From assembly GCF_905475465.1 (NCBI RefSeq), contig NC_062248.1:1116001-1180000 (forward strand): 64,000 bases of DNA, written 5' to 3'. Below the pieces are notes generated by a model. It made no database searches. It had not been told where the DNA came from and worked only from the letters and a program-made list of their open reading frames with translations. The stretch is from Pieris napi (Eukaryota; Arthropoda; Insecta; Lepidoptera; Pieridae). This document shows, in pieces, positions 1 through 11,475 of the stretch (its first letter is position 1; the number at the start of each line of letters is the position of its first letter). Made by a program: the position numbers and the translations under genes.

Positions 1-968
1 AGCTGTCCACAAAAACAAATATTATTTAGATTGGTTAGGTTAGAGTTAGTATATGAATATTTGGTCGCCGAAGGCGACCAGGACGCCGAGAAGCCGAGGC
101 TTGAATAAACAATTACTATTTAGATCGGAGCTGTCCACAAAAACAAATATTATTTAGATTGGTTAGGTTAGAGTTAGTATATGAATATTTGGTCGCCGAA
201 GGCGACCAGGACGCCGAGAAGCCGAGGCTTGAATAAACAATTACTATTTAGATCGGAGCTGTCCACAAAAACAAATATTATTTAGATTGGTTAGGTTAGA
301 GTTAGTATATGAATATTTGGTCGCCGAAGGCGACCAGGACGCCGAGAAGCCGAGGCTTGAATAAACAATTACTATTTAGATCGGAGCTGTCCACAAAAAC
401 AAATATTATTTAGATTGGTTAGGTTAGAGTTAGTATATGAATATTTGGTCGCCGAAGGCGACCAGGACGCCGAGAAGCCGAGGCTTGAATAAACAATTAC
501 TATTTAGATCGGAGCTGTCCACAAAAAAAAATATTATTTAGATTGGTTAGGTTAGAGTTAGTATATGAATATTTGGTCGCCGAAGGCGACCAGGACGCCG
601 AAAAGCCGAGGCTTGAATAAACAATTACTATTTAGATCGGAGCTGTCCACAAAAACAAATATTATTTAGATTGGTTAGGTTAGAGTTAGTATATGAATAT
701 TTGGTCGCCGAAGGCGACCAGGACGCCGAGAAGCCGAGGCTTGAATAAACAATTACTATTTAGATCGGAGCTGTCCACAAAAACAAATATTATTTAGATT
801 GGTTAGGTTAGAGTTAGTATATGAATATTTGGTCGCCGAAGGCGACCAGGACGCCGAGAAGCCGAGGCTTGAATAAACAATTACTATTTAGATCGGAGCT
901 GTCCACAAAAACAAATATTATTTAGATTGGTTAGGTTAGAGTTAGTATATGAATATTTGGTCGCCGAA
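1..968. repeat. 128-bp satellite array (about 7.6 units)
   Basis: Units begin with AGCTGTCCAC at 1, 129, 257, 385, 513, 641, 769 and 897, an exact 128-bp period with only single-base differences (for example near 529 and 601). The array starts at the window edge, so it probably continues upstream. It stops mid-unit at about 968. Each unit holds two perfect short inverted repeats: GGTCGCC-GAA-GGCGACC and AAGCC-GA-GGCTT. It also holds a GGTTAGGTTAG stretch resembling the insect telomere motif TTAGG, but without a telomeric run. No open frame is evident. Confidence 0.97.
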
Positions 969-1256
969 TTTTCAATTATTTGTAATATTAAAATCGAATA
1001 CAAAAATCGATTTTCACTTTTAAAAAAATCGATTATTTTTCACATCCCTATTAATTTTATAAACTTAATCGGCCATTTTGAATGTGGTTTATGCTAGACT
1101 AGCGGTAATTAGTTTTACAGTGCAAAGTTTACTTTATAAATCCGTTTCTTTTTTATTTTCACGTGAAAGTGCGTTATTTTATTTGCATTTTTTGAAACTT
1201 GGCTTTACATACATAATCAACACTGATTTCTCGCGATCATTTTCAGATTTATAGTG
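969..1256. other. Merlin 5' flank
   Basis: AT-rich sequence between the satellite and the transposase, with repeated ATCGATT-type words (about 990-1035). It would contain the transposase promoter, but I cannot point to a defined core element. Confidence 0.4.
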
Positions 1257-2461
1257 ATGGCGTCTACAAGTTCTACTCGTGAAAATGATTTTGAGGACGA
1301 TGGGTCCGTTGTGAATCGTGACTTGAATAGTGAGGAAGTGGTCTCATTGTGGAATCTGATTAGATTATATAAAAAATTAGGTACCAATGAGCAGTGTGTG
1401 GCATTCGCTGAAGAAAATGGTTTAGTGCATTCTCAAAAGCAATGTAGTACACATCGTAAACCCATGAAAATTGCTAAATCGACGAATAAAACATTTGGTT
1501 CATGGTGTTGCACGAAAGGAAATTGCAGATCAAAAACTAAAGTTCCTAGAAATAAAGGAACATTTTTCGAAAATATTAAAATAGAATTAGTTCATGTTTT
1601 CTATTTATTATATGCGTTTTCGCAAAATTGGAGCTATCTTACAACCATGCGTGAAGATCCATATAAAGATGATAGACTTAAATCCTTAAGCCGAGTTACT
1701 ATATGTGATTGGTATAGTTATTGTAGGGAAACTATAGTTATATATCAAATGGATAAAACTCAAGCGGTAGGAAAGATTGGTGGCCCAGGGAAGATAGTCC
1801 AGATTGATGAATCTAAATTTGGGAAAAGAAAATATAATCGAGGTAATTATTTTATAGCACTATTAATTAATATTTACTATATGTGTTATTAGTCTGTTTT
1901 ACTCCTAGAGTGTAATTTAAAAACCAGAGCTGTCCAATAACCCTATTATTATCACATCTACAAAATTTATTTAACTCATTAAGCTTATTAACTAATTCTT
2001 TAATTGTTGTAGGACGACATATTGAGGGCCATTGGGTCCTTGGTATGATCGAAGACAAATCTGAAGACCTAAGATTGGAAGTGTGCCCAAATAATATTCG
2101 ATCAGCTGATATATTACTTCCTCTCATTCAAAAACATGTTGAAGTTGGTACTATCATTCATACTGACTTCTGGAAAGCATACGATTGTCTGGCAGACCAT
2201 GGGTACATACATCAAAAAGTGAATCATTCAGACCCTGAAAACCCGTTTGTGGCTGAAGATGGAACCCATACGCAAAGGATTGAGTCACAGTGGAGGGCAG
2301 TAAAAAGATTTTTTAAAAAGGATAATTATAATAACACTGAAAATTTTTCAGATCATGTCTATGAATATTTGTGGCGGCGAAACAATATAAAACATAAAAA
2401 AGACCCATTTTTGGAGCTAATTAAAGCTGTCAAATATGTCTATAAATTAAACACTGACTGA
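1257..2461 (+). CDS. Merlin (IS1016/IS1595-like) DDE transposase, two exons
   Basis: Predicted transposase of a Merlin-superfamily cut-and-paste DNA transposon. Exon 1 is 1257-1842 and exon 2 is 2013-2461, giving 344 residues. The ATG at 1257 is preferred to the in-frame GTG at 1254. Splicing joins KYNR to GRHIEGHWVLG in frame, restoring the contiguous catalytic fold. Cysteines and a histidine near residues 63-90 (CSTH, WCCTKGNC) suggest an N-terminal zinc ribbon. The catalytic triad appears complete: D184 in QIDESKFGKRKY, D247 in IHTDFWKAYD and E286 in QRIESQWRAVKRFF. No stop or frameshift is visible, so the copy may be recent or still expressed. The termini of the element were not found: no convincing terminal inverted repeats flank the gene. 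The adjoining satellite may or may not belong to the element. Family assignment rests on the DDE motifs and ISXO2-like layout. Confidence 0.85.
1843..2012 (+). other. Phase-1 intron of the Merlin transposase
   Basis: 170-bp AT-rich intron, GTAATT at the donor and TTGTTGTAG at the acceptor. Removing it joins two open frames at a glycine codon inside the conserved first-Asp block. Without splicing, exon 1 runs into a stop at about 1890. The intron carries AGCTGTCCA (from 1927), which matches the first nine bases of the satellite unit; this may be chance. Confidence 0.8.
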
Positions 2462-2504
2462 CCGATTTTTTATTTTGCTATATTGCTTATTTTGCTTTTG
2501 TTTA

Positions 2505-2673
2505 CTGCTCTTCACGTGCTATGGCTATGTATTGGGCCCTGGTGGTTTTAGTGGGTATGGGGACCATCGCATTTTACGACCTTGATCCCCACACTCCCCG
2601 CGCCAATCACACTTGCCCAGGCGCGGGGGCCCGTAATCGGGTTTCCCCAGGTGAAAAAAAAAAAAAAAAAAAA
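2505..2673 (+). repeat. Probable non-LTR retrotransposon 3' tail with A20
   Basis: GC-richer block beginning near GGGCCCTGGTGG and GTTTTAGTGGGTATG, ending in a run of 20 A (2654-2673). The GTTTTAGTGGGTAT word recurs at 6105, also in a LINE-like tail. The open frame over it is compositional and not considered a gene. Confidence 0.4.
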
Positions 2674-2729
2674 CGCGTTTTTTTGACGCGTTTCCGGAGC
2701 AAAACTCACTTGCAGGTGTTCCAATGAAG

Positions 2730-3590
2730 GTCCTCCGAGACTCCTAAATAATTAGTATCGTCAAAAAAGTGCGATGGTATTTAAAACTGTTACCTATAAA
2801 AATATCAGCCGTTCTATGGCAATTATTTCTCATTATTAATACGTGATGTATAAATTAATATTTTTATATCGACATCAATTTACTCATATTAAATATTTAA
2901 TATTGACAGTACATAATACCTGATCCCTGTAAAATACTTCAAACAATTTACAATCACCATATAATACGGTTTATTTTTAAATAACATACAGTACAAATAG
3001 TTATACAAGAATGTGAAGTAATTTGTTTGCCAATTTGCGTTCATACTCGAGTCAAACAATTTATTTTACAAGAAAACATGGCTTTACATTTTACTCAAAG
3101 CATATTTCATTTAACAAATATTTAATAAGTAAATTCCATTATATCATCGCAATATATTGTCCAAATCACTTTTGGGTATTAGTGAATCATAATATCTTGG
3201 TTTCCGTCTTGGCTATATTGGCATCAGTTTGTTTGATCATTATTTTTTTTAGTGTCGACGTCTGACCCATGCCGTTATTAGGGTCTAGGACAGGGTAGCT
3301 ACACCATCAAAATAAATAATAGTTAAAAAAAACTAAAAAACACGCTTTTAAAGCATAATCAAACTAAAAAATGAAAAATAATTCCTAATTTAGGCTGAAA
3401 ATGGTAATGAACAAAAAATACTGGTATTATTGTGAAAAAGCGTGGGTTGCTCGATAGACGAAAAATATGGCACATAGTTTTTTTTTAACTATTATTTATT
3501 TTTTATTTTATTTTTTATTTTTTTCGGATTATTGCATTTTCATCGATCTTTGACAGGTGCGCAAAATTTGAATAAAATCTGTCCGTTTAA
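2730..3590. other. Unannotated AT-rich DNA
   Basis: No recognisable gene or repeat. The short open frame at about 3023-3265 has no ATG at its annotated start and low-complexity hydrophobic content, and is not supported. Confidence 0.5.
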
Positions 3591-3680
3591 AGTGGGTCAA
3601 AATCGAGTCCGAAGGAGTCGGTTACATACATACATACATACATACATACAGGTGAAGCTAATATAAAGCGAGTAAAAAGG
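3590..3680 (+). repeat. Retroelement tail with (ACAT)n microsatellite
   Basis: The sequence AATCGAGTCCGAAGGAGTCG leads into about seven ACAT units (3624-3650) and then GGTGAAGCTAATATAAAGCG. I recall similar tails in Lepidoptera, but the parent family was not determined. Confidence 0.5.
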
Positions 3681-4563
3681 TTAATTTCACAGCCGTGATT
3701 CGAGCGCATGAACTCAGGGTCTAGTCGCATAGTTAATTCTCTCGGCCGTTATTGTTCTAGAATTCATAACCTATGAATTCTGCTCAGTTGACAACTCTTT
3801 GTTTCTTTGCACAATCAATAAATTTAAAGCACATATGTTACAAAAACTAACAACTTTTTTGATAGTATTCTTTTATTCAAGTTATTGTCTCGTACAATCC
3901 CCGCTCGCAATAATAACATCTCTGTGAAGTCGTAATAAAAATTGTCACGTTCCGCCGCGGGTGCAGTTGAAATTGGAAAAAGTTGGGGTCAAACTCAATC
4001 TGAGATTTAAACTTGTATTTTGTACGTTGGTGTATTTATTACATTGTCTGCACATTTTAAGGGCTTTCCATTGTTTTACCAATGTGCTCTAATACGATTT
4101 AGTTGAACCTAAAAGTAATATGAAAGTTGGTCATACACTAGTTCAATGTTGCCTTTCAGACAATTCGAACGGTAGTTAAAGTTGTTCATTACGAACAAAT
4201 ATCAAAGCCAATTAGTAAAATCAAAATGAAGCTGCAAAATCCTTAGATTAGTTGTTAACATAGCTTCCTTAAATGTACAACTTTATCTATTTAATTGTTG
4301 CGTTGGAAGGTTTGTTTACCAAGCCATAAAAATATTATTCAACATATTTATTTATTACTATAATTGTATTATTTCTATACAAATATTAAAGTAATATTTG
4401 TAAGTAAGAACTCACAAATACTGGACGGTTTCAAATATTGTTTCACTGTCAATAGTATTTGTGAGTAAAGTTTTGAATTGATTGATTGATTTATTTAATA
4501 ATTTAAACAGTTTTTGTAGTATTCAAACTACTTACTGCATATTTACACATTGTATGATTTAAA

Positions 4564-4890
4564 TCTAATATATAAAATTCTCGTGTCGCGGTGTTTGTAG
4601 TTAAACCCCTCCGAAACGGCTTGACCGATTCTCATGAAATTTTGTGTGCGTATTGGGTATGTCTGAGAATCGGACAACATCTAAATGTAACATCTAATTT
4701 TTCATCCCCCTAAATGTTAAGGGTAGTCCACCCCAAAAAAATTTTTTTTTTTCATTTTTAGTTATTTTTTTATCATACAGCATTAAAAAATACGTAGGCA
4801 CAACCCCTAATTTTCACACCTCTACGATCAACCTCTATTTTTAATTATAAATGATATACATGGCAAAACGACGTTTGCCCGGTCAGCTAG
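4564..4890 (+). mobile_element. Non-autonomous Helitron, 327 bp
   Basis: Starts with TC after an A (TCTAATATATAAAATTCTCG) and ends with GGTCAGCTAG before a T. This matches Helitron termini (A|TC...CTAG|T). A GGCAAA/TTTGCC hairpin lies 7 nt before CTAG. The interior CTCCGAAACGGCTTGACCGA belongs to a family also seen on the minus strand near 27500-27730. No coding capacity. Confidence 0.85.
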
Positions 4891-6079
4891 TATATTTTAT
4901 AGTAATTACTACTCGATACTAGAACAGCGCACAAAATAATAATAACAAATTGTTTAAAATATATGTTCACCCGTAGTTGCCCATCGCTACACTAGCGTAT
5001 TAAGTAATGAATAATGATCATACATCTTATATTTTATTCAACGTAGGTCAAATTCAGGCCAACCAAACGAACCAGGTATTACGTAGATAATATATTGAGT
5101 ATGCAATAACCTCAACCTGTGTCACACGAGAGTTAATAAAACACACTTCACCAAGATCAAACGTTAATGCTGTGTCCTCTAATATTCTCATTTTGAGGTT
5201 GATACTTATGCTTATGAACAAATTTTGTCCTATATGAAAAGTAGCAGAATTTAACAGTACACATATGAAAAAGTATTCTTAATATGTTATCGGTATTCGC
5301 TTAAATAGGTGACAATCGAAAATTTGTAGATCTAAGTGGATTTCTACATATGAATAATCCTGCGTATTAATATGTAGTAATTATTTTATTCGGAACAAAA
5401 TTTATAAAATAATTCCATGTATATAATTTACTTTGTGTTTTAAAGCCGGTCAAAAAGAGATAAGTTTTATTATTCTGTAGGTGACAGTAATATAATGTGA
5501 ATGCGCACATTATTCTCAATAAGAAACAATAAATTTTGATTCGATTGCACATACAATAAGTACCCGGTCGCGTGTTTCTGCCTGTATGAACGCGATAAAC
5601 TCAAAAATTAACAATTGTTTTTTTTCGTAGTTCATCACCAATACATGTGATTACTGGCAAAAGGTTCAGGTATAAAATTCATCATGGTTTGAAATGATGA
5701 AAATCTTGCAATTATACGAAATCTACACAGGCGAAAATACTTTTACCAAATATAAACTCATCTAAAGGCATTGTTTTTCGTTAGCATGACCGAGAAAAAG
5801 GCAGTATGACAGGAGGAAATAAAACAAAATTAATAGTTACCGAAAACAATAGCAAAAACAGGCGCTCAGTAAACCAATAACGCAACAATGATACGGAACT
5901 GACACGCGAGTAACAAATGTTTTTTCTAAGATTGATGGAACTCATAAGAGGGAGGAAAAAGAAAATAAGGATAATTGATTTGCCTCTATAGAAATTATTA
6001 GACAATACGTTTTCGTAGGTAAATTTTAGCCATGCCTTTGAGTTCCCGATGGACGAGAGCGACCCTGGAGTATCTGTAA
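4891..6079. other. Unannotated AT-rich DNA
   Basis: No gene or clear repeat seen. Short minus-strand frames at 5367-5552 and 5781-6005 have no recognisable domain and look like chance. Confidence 0.5.
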
Positions 6080-6225
6080 CACGGCTTTGAAGGAACTACT
6101 CGTAGTTTTAGTTTTAGTGGGTATAGCTTACCCAGTCTCTGAATAGCAGAGATTCTGGTATGGGTCGAGTCCCCCCCTTTCGGGGGCAGAGGATGCGCAA
6201 ATACATCTCTTGGATTAAAAAAGAA
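6080..6225 (+). repeat. Non-LTR retrotransposon 3' UTR fragment
   Basis: Contains GTTTTAGTGGGTATAGCTTA, a CCCCCCCTTTCGGGGG inverted repeat and a closing ATCTCTTGGATTAAAAAAG, in the style of LINE 3' ends. It shares the GTTTTAGTGGGTAT word with 2505-2673. No coding part is retained. Confidence 0.45.
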
Positions 6226-7254
6226 ACGTCGATTTTAGCCAATGAAGTCAAAATCCTTATTGTTGGTTATTACCTGCTACACGACTGTGGCAAATAGTTT
6301 ATTTCCAGTTCTTCATGCGCTCTCGATTTCAGAACTGGATGTAATTATTTTGTCGTTCATAAGTGTATAATAACTTAGCTACATGAAGAAATTATAGTTT
6401 GTACCCAAATACCTAAACTATTCCGGGAAGTGGAAAAAACAAAAACGAAACAAAAGCGCGTTTCGTTAGGTTTTTATTGGTCAGCATTATCTTTATTCCA
6501 ATCGCAGGCACGCGACACGATCATTCGTATTGTTTGACCAGTTACAATCAAACAAACAATTTTTTAGCAAAAACATGGTTTTCTTGTTATATCAGGGGCT
6601 TTCGAGATTAGTTCGCTATTTTCAATGATAGTAAAATACATTCAAAGAGTTTAATAAAATTAAAAATATTTTAAAAATTATAAAAAAGTTAAAATACTAA
6701 CTGCGAAGTTTTATAAATTTAAAAATTAATTAATTATTAAATTGTTTACATCAATTTAGTGGTCTTCCCTGGGAGATACGACGTCCAATTGTTTAAAGTA
6801 TACTCCTATCTCAAAGGCCGGCAACGCACGCACTATAATACTTCCTATATAACTTTTAAAGAAATTTCTCAAATGCAGTTTAATTTTTAAACAGATAAAC
6901 ACGGAATTCGTTTTTTTTTAATTTCAAACGCAGACTGATGAAAACCACTCTATAGTTATTTGATACGAAAGCGGAAATATAAACGTCTAATGTATTTTGA
7001 AGCAAGCTAATACCACTTGACATAGAAATGATGCCCGGCTCTGCAGGCTTACCCTGTAACTTGAATAACGTTGAATTTCAATATTGAGTTTTCCTCCAAC
7101 AATTGTAAGAGCTAGGTTCTTCTTAGAACAGTTATTTCTTAAAATCGGCACTGTTGTATAATACTCATTGCATTATTGAATCTATAATTGAAAATCGGTT
7201 TTACAGAATAGCATTGCTGGTTTTATTATACTTATAACGTACATATATAGGTAT
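6226..7254. other. Unannotated DNA with a short repeat scrap
   Basis: No gene. A fragment around 6760-6860 (TGGGAGATACGACGTCCAAT, then AAAGGCCGGCAACGCACGCA) resembles, in the opposite orientation, the dispersed family at 18150-18310 and 19470-19650. Confidence 0.45.
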
Positions 7255-7400
7255 ATAAGGAATTGCCTGCAGCAAGCGAGCAAGAGGCTCATCTGATGTT
7301 AAGCGATACCGCCGCCCATGGACACTCTCAATGCAAGAGGGCTCGCGAGTGCGTTTCCGGTCTTTTAAGAATCGGTACGCTCTTTTCTTGAAGGACCATT
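7255..7400 (-). repeat. LINE 3' tail (Lepidoptera GGTGAGCC/CCGGCAACGC type)
   Basis: Reads on the minus strand as GAAAAGAGCG, a GCACTCGCGAGCCCTC block, GTGTCCATGGGCGGCGGTAT and then ATCAGATGAGCCTC. The same tail recurs at least ten times in the window. The coding part is lost. Confidence 0.7.
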
Positions 7401-7531
7401 AAATAAGGATCATATCATTAAAATATCGTAAGCTTATGCCCCCTGTATTATTAGATTGAAATCTGCACGGGGCGCACATTTGATATATCGTGACTTAAGA
7501 AAAACGAAAAGTCCTTTTTTTTATTAATATA

Positions 7532-8041
7532 CTAGCTGACCTGGTTAACTTCGTTCCGCCCTACAACCTTATAATATCGTTGTTACTTTAATTTAACTTA
7601 TTTTAGGATTTCATTAATGTTAAGTATTACATTAATACAACTTTTTTGCAAATACAGAAATGTTTTATTGCTTGCCATTGTGAAAGAAGAATGGCAGTTT
7701 TACACATTAGGCATCTTCTCTCTAGCGTCAATATGGCGATACTGCATGTTAAGCACTTTCTGATATCCAACATCTTTTGATCAGGATCAAAGCATGGTTA
7801 TGCATCTCCTCATTCACCTCAAGATCGGAATTTCTTGGATTCTTGGATTCCATATGGTTTTTGCATTCGTAAAATTAATTAATTAATTTATTGTTATTCG
7901 ATAACTTATCCGATATTTTATTGCTTATTCTGCTATTCGGGACGGAAACAAATCCAACAAATCAAAAACCATGGCAATCGGTCCAGCCGTTTTCGAGTTA
8001 TAAGTGTTGTAACAAACTCGACTTTCTTTTATATATATAGA
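7532..8041 (-). mobile_element. Non-autonomous Helitron, 510 bp
   Basis: On the minus strand it begins A|TCTATATATATAAAAGAAAG (8041 leftward) and ends GGTCAGCTAG|T at 7532. The interior AACGGCTGGACCGATTGCCA is related in wording to the 4564 element. No coding capacity. Confidence 0.8.
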
Positions 8042-8524
8042 TGTATTATAATTTCTTGCAGTCTATGTCTCGTCTAATGATGTGAAATCTGCAACTTAAA
8101 TATACGGTTTCCCATTCAAATACAATACAGATAAAAGGAATTTAAAGAAAAGTCAGTGTTACTTTGATGGCAGACACTTTGCATGCTGAAATCTTCAAAA
8201 GGAATAACGTAAAGGCGAAACGATCTTTGTTCTTTGATATGTACACGTCCTATGTACAGATTCTGTAGTACAGTACGATTTAGAACAGATGTATTGTGTT
8301 CGATTCAATGAAACAATATTTAAGTTTGATAATCTCGTCACTGATGAAATGTAAGGTAATGTCTATAGCTATTTTATCTCTATTTAAATTACATATATTA
8401 TTCATCTCTTTTAATGTGTTTTTGATTAAACAAATTAACAGTATGTACAATTGTATAAACCTACATAGTAATAATAATAATTTAAAATTAATCAATAGAA
8501 ATTTTAAACAAATTTAAAAGTTTG
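8042..8524. other. AT-rich DNA with mirror-image chance ORFs
   Basis: Two overlapping opposite-strand frames (8280-8495 minus and 8296-8517 plus) cover the same AT-rich segment. Neither has a recognisable motif, so neither is called. Confidence 0.5.
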
Positions 8525-8690
8525 TTACCTGTGGCAATTCTGAAGCAAGGAGAAATTCTGCCAGCAAGTCTTTCTCGCTGGCAGAATTTCCTCGCTGTAT
8601 TGTGATAGTTATTTGTTAAGCGAGGAAAGCACCAGCTCTGGGGTCACCGGTTCTATCTTCCAGGCGCCAACTTAAATGTATAATATATAA
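8525..8690 (-). pseudogene. LINE polyprotein C-terminus fragment
   Basis: Shares TTTCCTCGCTGTATTG, GCGAGGAAAGCACCAGCTCT and CCAGGCGCCAACTTAAAT with 57290-57380, whose minus strand encodes a LINE C-terminus. A local inverted repeat (TTCTGCCAGC...GCTGGCAGAA, 8567-8587) interrupts the match. Non-coding relic. Confidence 0.6.
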
Positions 8691-9004
8691 CATGTCTATG
8701 AGGTTTTATAATAAGAAAAAAAAGGAAGTTAATAAAGTATTGATATGAAAAAGGTATTATTTAATAATTTGTTTAGAAAAAAATTTTGGATGTCGTTGCC
8801 AAAAATCTATACTTGATTGAAATAAAAAAAAATGAAATACTAGGATGACCACAATCGTCACCTGAGGTGATAGTCAATAAATAACATGTGCGTTTGGACA
8901 GATACATCAATACTTTGTCATGTTCACAAACAATCCTGAAATTAAGTAATGTAAACTATTTATTCCTAACATACTTATAATAATATGAAACTCATACATT
9001 TAGT

Positions 9005-9170
9005 TTCACCATCGGACGTCGAGATATACGAAATTCCACCCGTACGAGGTCAGTCATTCCACAATTGAGCGTTTTAATGCAATTTTTTCCGCGCACCACC
9101 TCTATGTGGAACTGCCAACTTTATTTACGCACTAATTCCTTAAAAAAAAAGTGCGTACAAACGGTCCCAC
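9005..9170 (+). pseudogene. CR1/Jockey-like LINE ORF2 C-terminus relic
   Basis: Matches the pattern at 24600-24790: TTTCACCATCGGACGTCGAG, then a diverged TTCCACAATTGAGCGTTTT and CACCTCTATGTGGAACTG. At 24600 the equivalent frame ends in MWNQLPAEVFPNQ. This copy is diverged and not open. Confidence 0.6.
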
Positions 9171-9446
9171 GGCCATCACATAAAATCAGTTGAGTCTCGT
9201 TTTGCTTGTCTTATCAAGTAAATAAAAATTATTTTCATTTCATCCAAAAGTCGCATAACTTATACAGCATTGATGTTTCGGATCATTTACCTTTCAAACT
9301 CCGTGTATTTACGATGTCTCCTAAAAAAATCATAAAAGGACTAAAACATAATAAGGTTGTAAATACACGATATGGCAGAACATACACAGAATAGAAAAAT
9401 CGGTAGGATAAGAGTAAGTGTACGGACAACGATGCAGATTTTTTTA

Positions 9447-9678
9447 TCTACTACATATATAAAAATAAGTCGGGTTTTCCTTTCTGACGCTATAACTTCA
9501 GAACGCACGAACCGATTTCCACGGTTTTGCATTCGTTGGAAAGGTCTCGGGCTCCATGAGGTTTATAGCAATTCAGGAAAAATTGAAAAATTTTCAACAG
9601 AAAAGCGGGATCACCAAAGGAAATGTTACATAAAACGAAGCCACCTGGTGGCGAAACGGAGTTCGCCGGGTTTGCTAG
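9447..9678 (+). mobile_element. Non-autonomous Helitron, 232 bp (family shared with 55544)
   Basis: Begins A|TCTACTACATATATAAAAAT and ends CCGGGTTTGCTAG|T. It has a GGCGAA...TTCGCC hairpin just before the terminus. About 85-90% similar by eye to 55544-55762, including AAGTCGGGTTTTCCTT near the start. The overlapping open frames are not genes. Confidence 0.88.
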
Positions 9679-9679
9679 T

Positions 9680-11423
9680 TTTATAAATAAAAATGAAAAA
9701 CTAGAAGACGGCTGGACCAATTCGAGTAATTTTAAATTTTTATTCCTTGAACTCAGAGGAAAGTTTGTATGGAGAGAAAAATTTGGATAATGTAATAAAA
9801 AAGTTTTATACTCAGGTTTTTTTATTCCGGAAAATCGATCATCTATGAAGCTTCTTTAATGACGCATCACAAGTGTACATTATACACCTACGTGAATAAA
9901 TGATTTTTGAATTTGAATTGAATTTGAAGCATAGCAAACAGTTCCATATGTTGGTATGTAGGTACTAAAACTTTACGCCTTTAAACTACGGGTTTAAAAC
10001 ACGTTTTTCTTTATTTAAAGTGGTAACCGATGGCTACCAACAACCAAAAAAAGTATTTCTACCATTAACTTTAGCAGAACATTACTTTTAACACTACTTT
10101 AATTCAGGTTTTCACGTAAGTTCCTATTCTGTGTTATAAAATATGTATAAAAATGAACTTTCGTCGAGTATATTCAATTATTAATTTCTTGTCCATGTCG
10201 TTTTGAATAAAAGCAATATCAATATATAGAACTTATAAATATATCAAATCACTATGGCAATTATCAGAATAATTTGTTTTTCAATACATCTTGGTTCGTA
10301 CAAGCCCGCACGAGTTGATCAACTGTTTTTAACACTCTATGGCTCGGATCGTATCAGTCCCAAATAAAATCATACATCATAAATTTTCCTTTGCGAGACT
10401 CTGATTGAGCATACCCTTTTAAGCTTGAATAATTAATGTATGGGAAACGCTTAATATTTTTGTAACTAAAATCACAAAGCGGGTAACTAGGGCTCAAAGA
10501 ACAGATGAACAATTTTACTAGGTCAATGGTATATCGTTAATAGGTATTTCATTTTAAATATACTTTAGAGTTTTATAAATGTAAGCGTTGAATAAACAAA
10601 AAATACTTTACTAATGTTATAGTGTATTGTTTTGGTTATTGGAAGGTCAGAACAAAACTTTTTTAAAGAAATTGTATGAAGCACACGACTGACTTTGCAT
10701 TTCTTAGGACGTGGTAAAACAGGAGTCTACCTAAAATACCTACAAACTTTTAAGAATTTTGAACCTCTTAGGATTGCGTTACGGTACGATGCCATCAAAA
10801 ACATAACTTGTAAAAAAAAGTGTCGCAGCGCAGTTCTTCTACCGTAAAAAGTTGTACGATCCATGTAACACCAAGTCGGTTAATTTATTCAGTTCCTACT
10901 TAAGGGATCTTCTATCTTAAGTTATTACGTAATTAGATAACCTAACAACATCGCATACTGACCATATATAAAGTCTAAGTTATATTCCACATATAAAACT
11001 ACTACTGTTTGCATTAAATACAACAATGTCTTTATTTAAAACATAAAAGATTTGTAATATTGATAATAAGGTGCTTTTATTAGTCGGAATTGGCCCGAAC
11101 TGCTTCGAAAGGATGGTACGGCTACGGTTTTTTACTCGACTTGGTGGGCGCACTGCCGTGCCCCCCGATTGAGAAGTCGGGTTTCGAGTCATGCGAATAT
11201 TCACTAAAATGCAATCAAACACGAAGAAATGAACAGTGCAGCTTATAGCTCAAAAATCTTAATTTAACGTGTGAATCATCATCATTGGCTCCAAGTGCCA
11301 ACAAGCCAAACTGGGTGGCACTTGGAACAGAATAAAATATTGTTTTATTTTACTTAAAAAGATTCCTTACTATTTAAGCTTAATTAACTGCCATAGGGAT
11401 GCAGTTTCAGCGCAGAACATCAC
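9680..11423. other. Unannotated AT-rich DNA
   Basis: No gene, RNA or clear transposon seen. The minus frame at 10980-11222 has no recognisable motif. Confidence 0.5.
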
Positions 11424-11475
11424 CATTCCAGGACTATGTGGGAAATTAGTCACCTAGGTACGTAGTCCTGGAATG
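11424..11475. repeat. Inverted repeat, 13-bp arms
   Basis: CATTCCAGGACTA (11424-11436) pairs with TAGTCCTGGAATG (11463-11475) across 26 nt, with partial extra pairing inside. Downstream text to about 11640 is GC-richer and could be a decayed retroelement, but I could not assign it. Confidence 0.75.

Noticed and set aside
1..968. Possible CRISPR-like array
   Set aside because: The whole 128-bp unit is repeated, with no variable spacers, and the genome is eukaryotic.
1..968. Possible telomere repeat because of GGTTAGGTTAG
   Set aside because: Only about two TTAGG-like words per 128-bp unit; not a telomeric tract.
2521..2727. 68-aa open frame with a lysine run
   Set aside because: It spans the poly(A) run and a GC-rich retroelement tail; the composition explains it.
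3023..3265. 80-aa hydrophobic frame
   Set aside because: No ATG at its listed start, AT-driven composition, no motif or splice context.
8280..8517. Overlapping opposite-strand frames of 71 and 73 aa
   Set aside because: Both read the same AT-rich segment with no motifs, as expected by chance.
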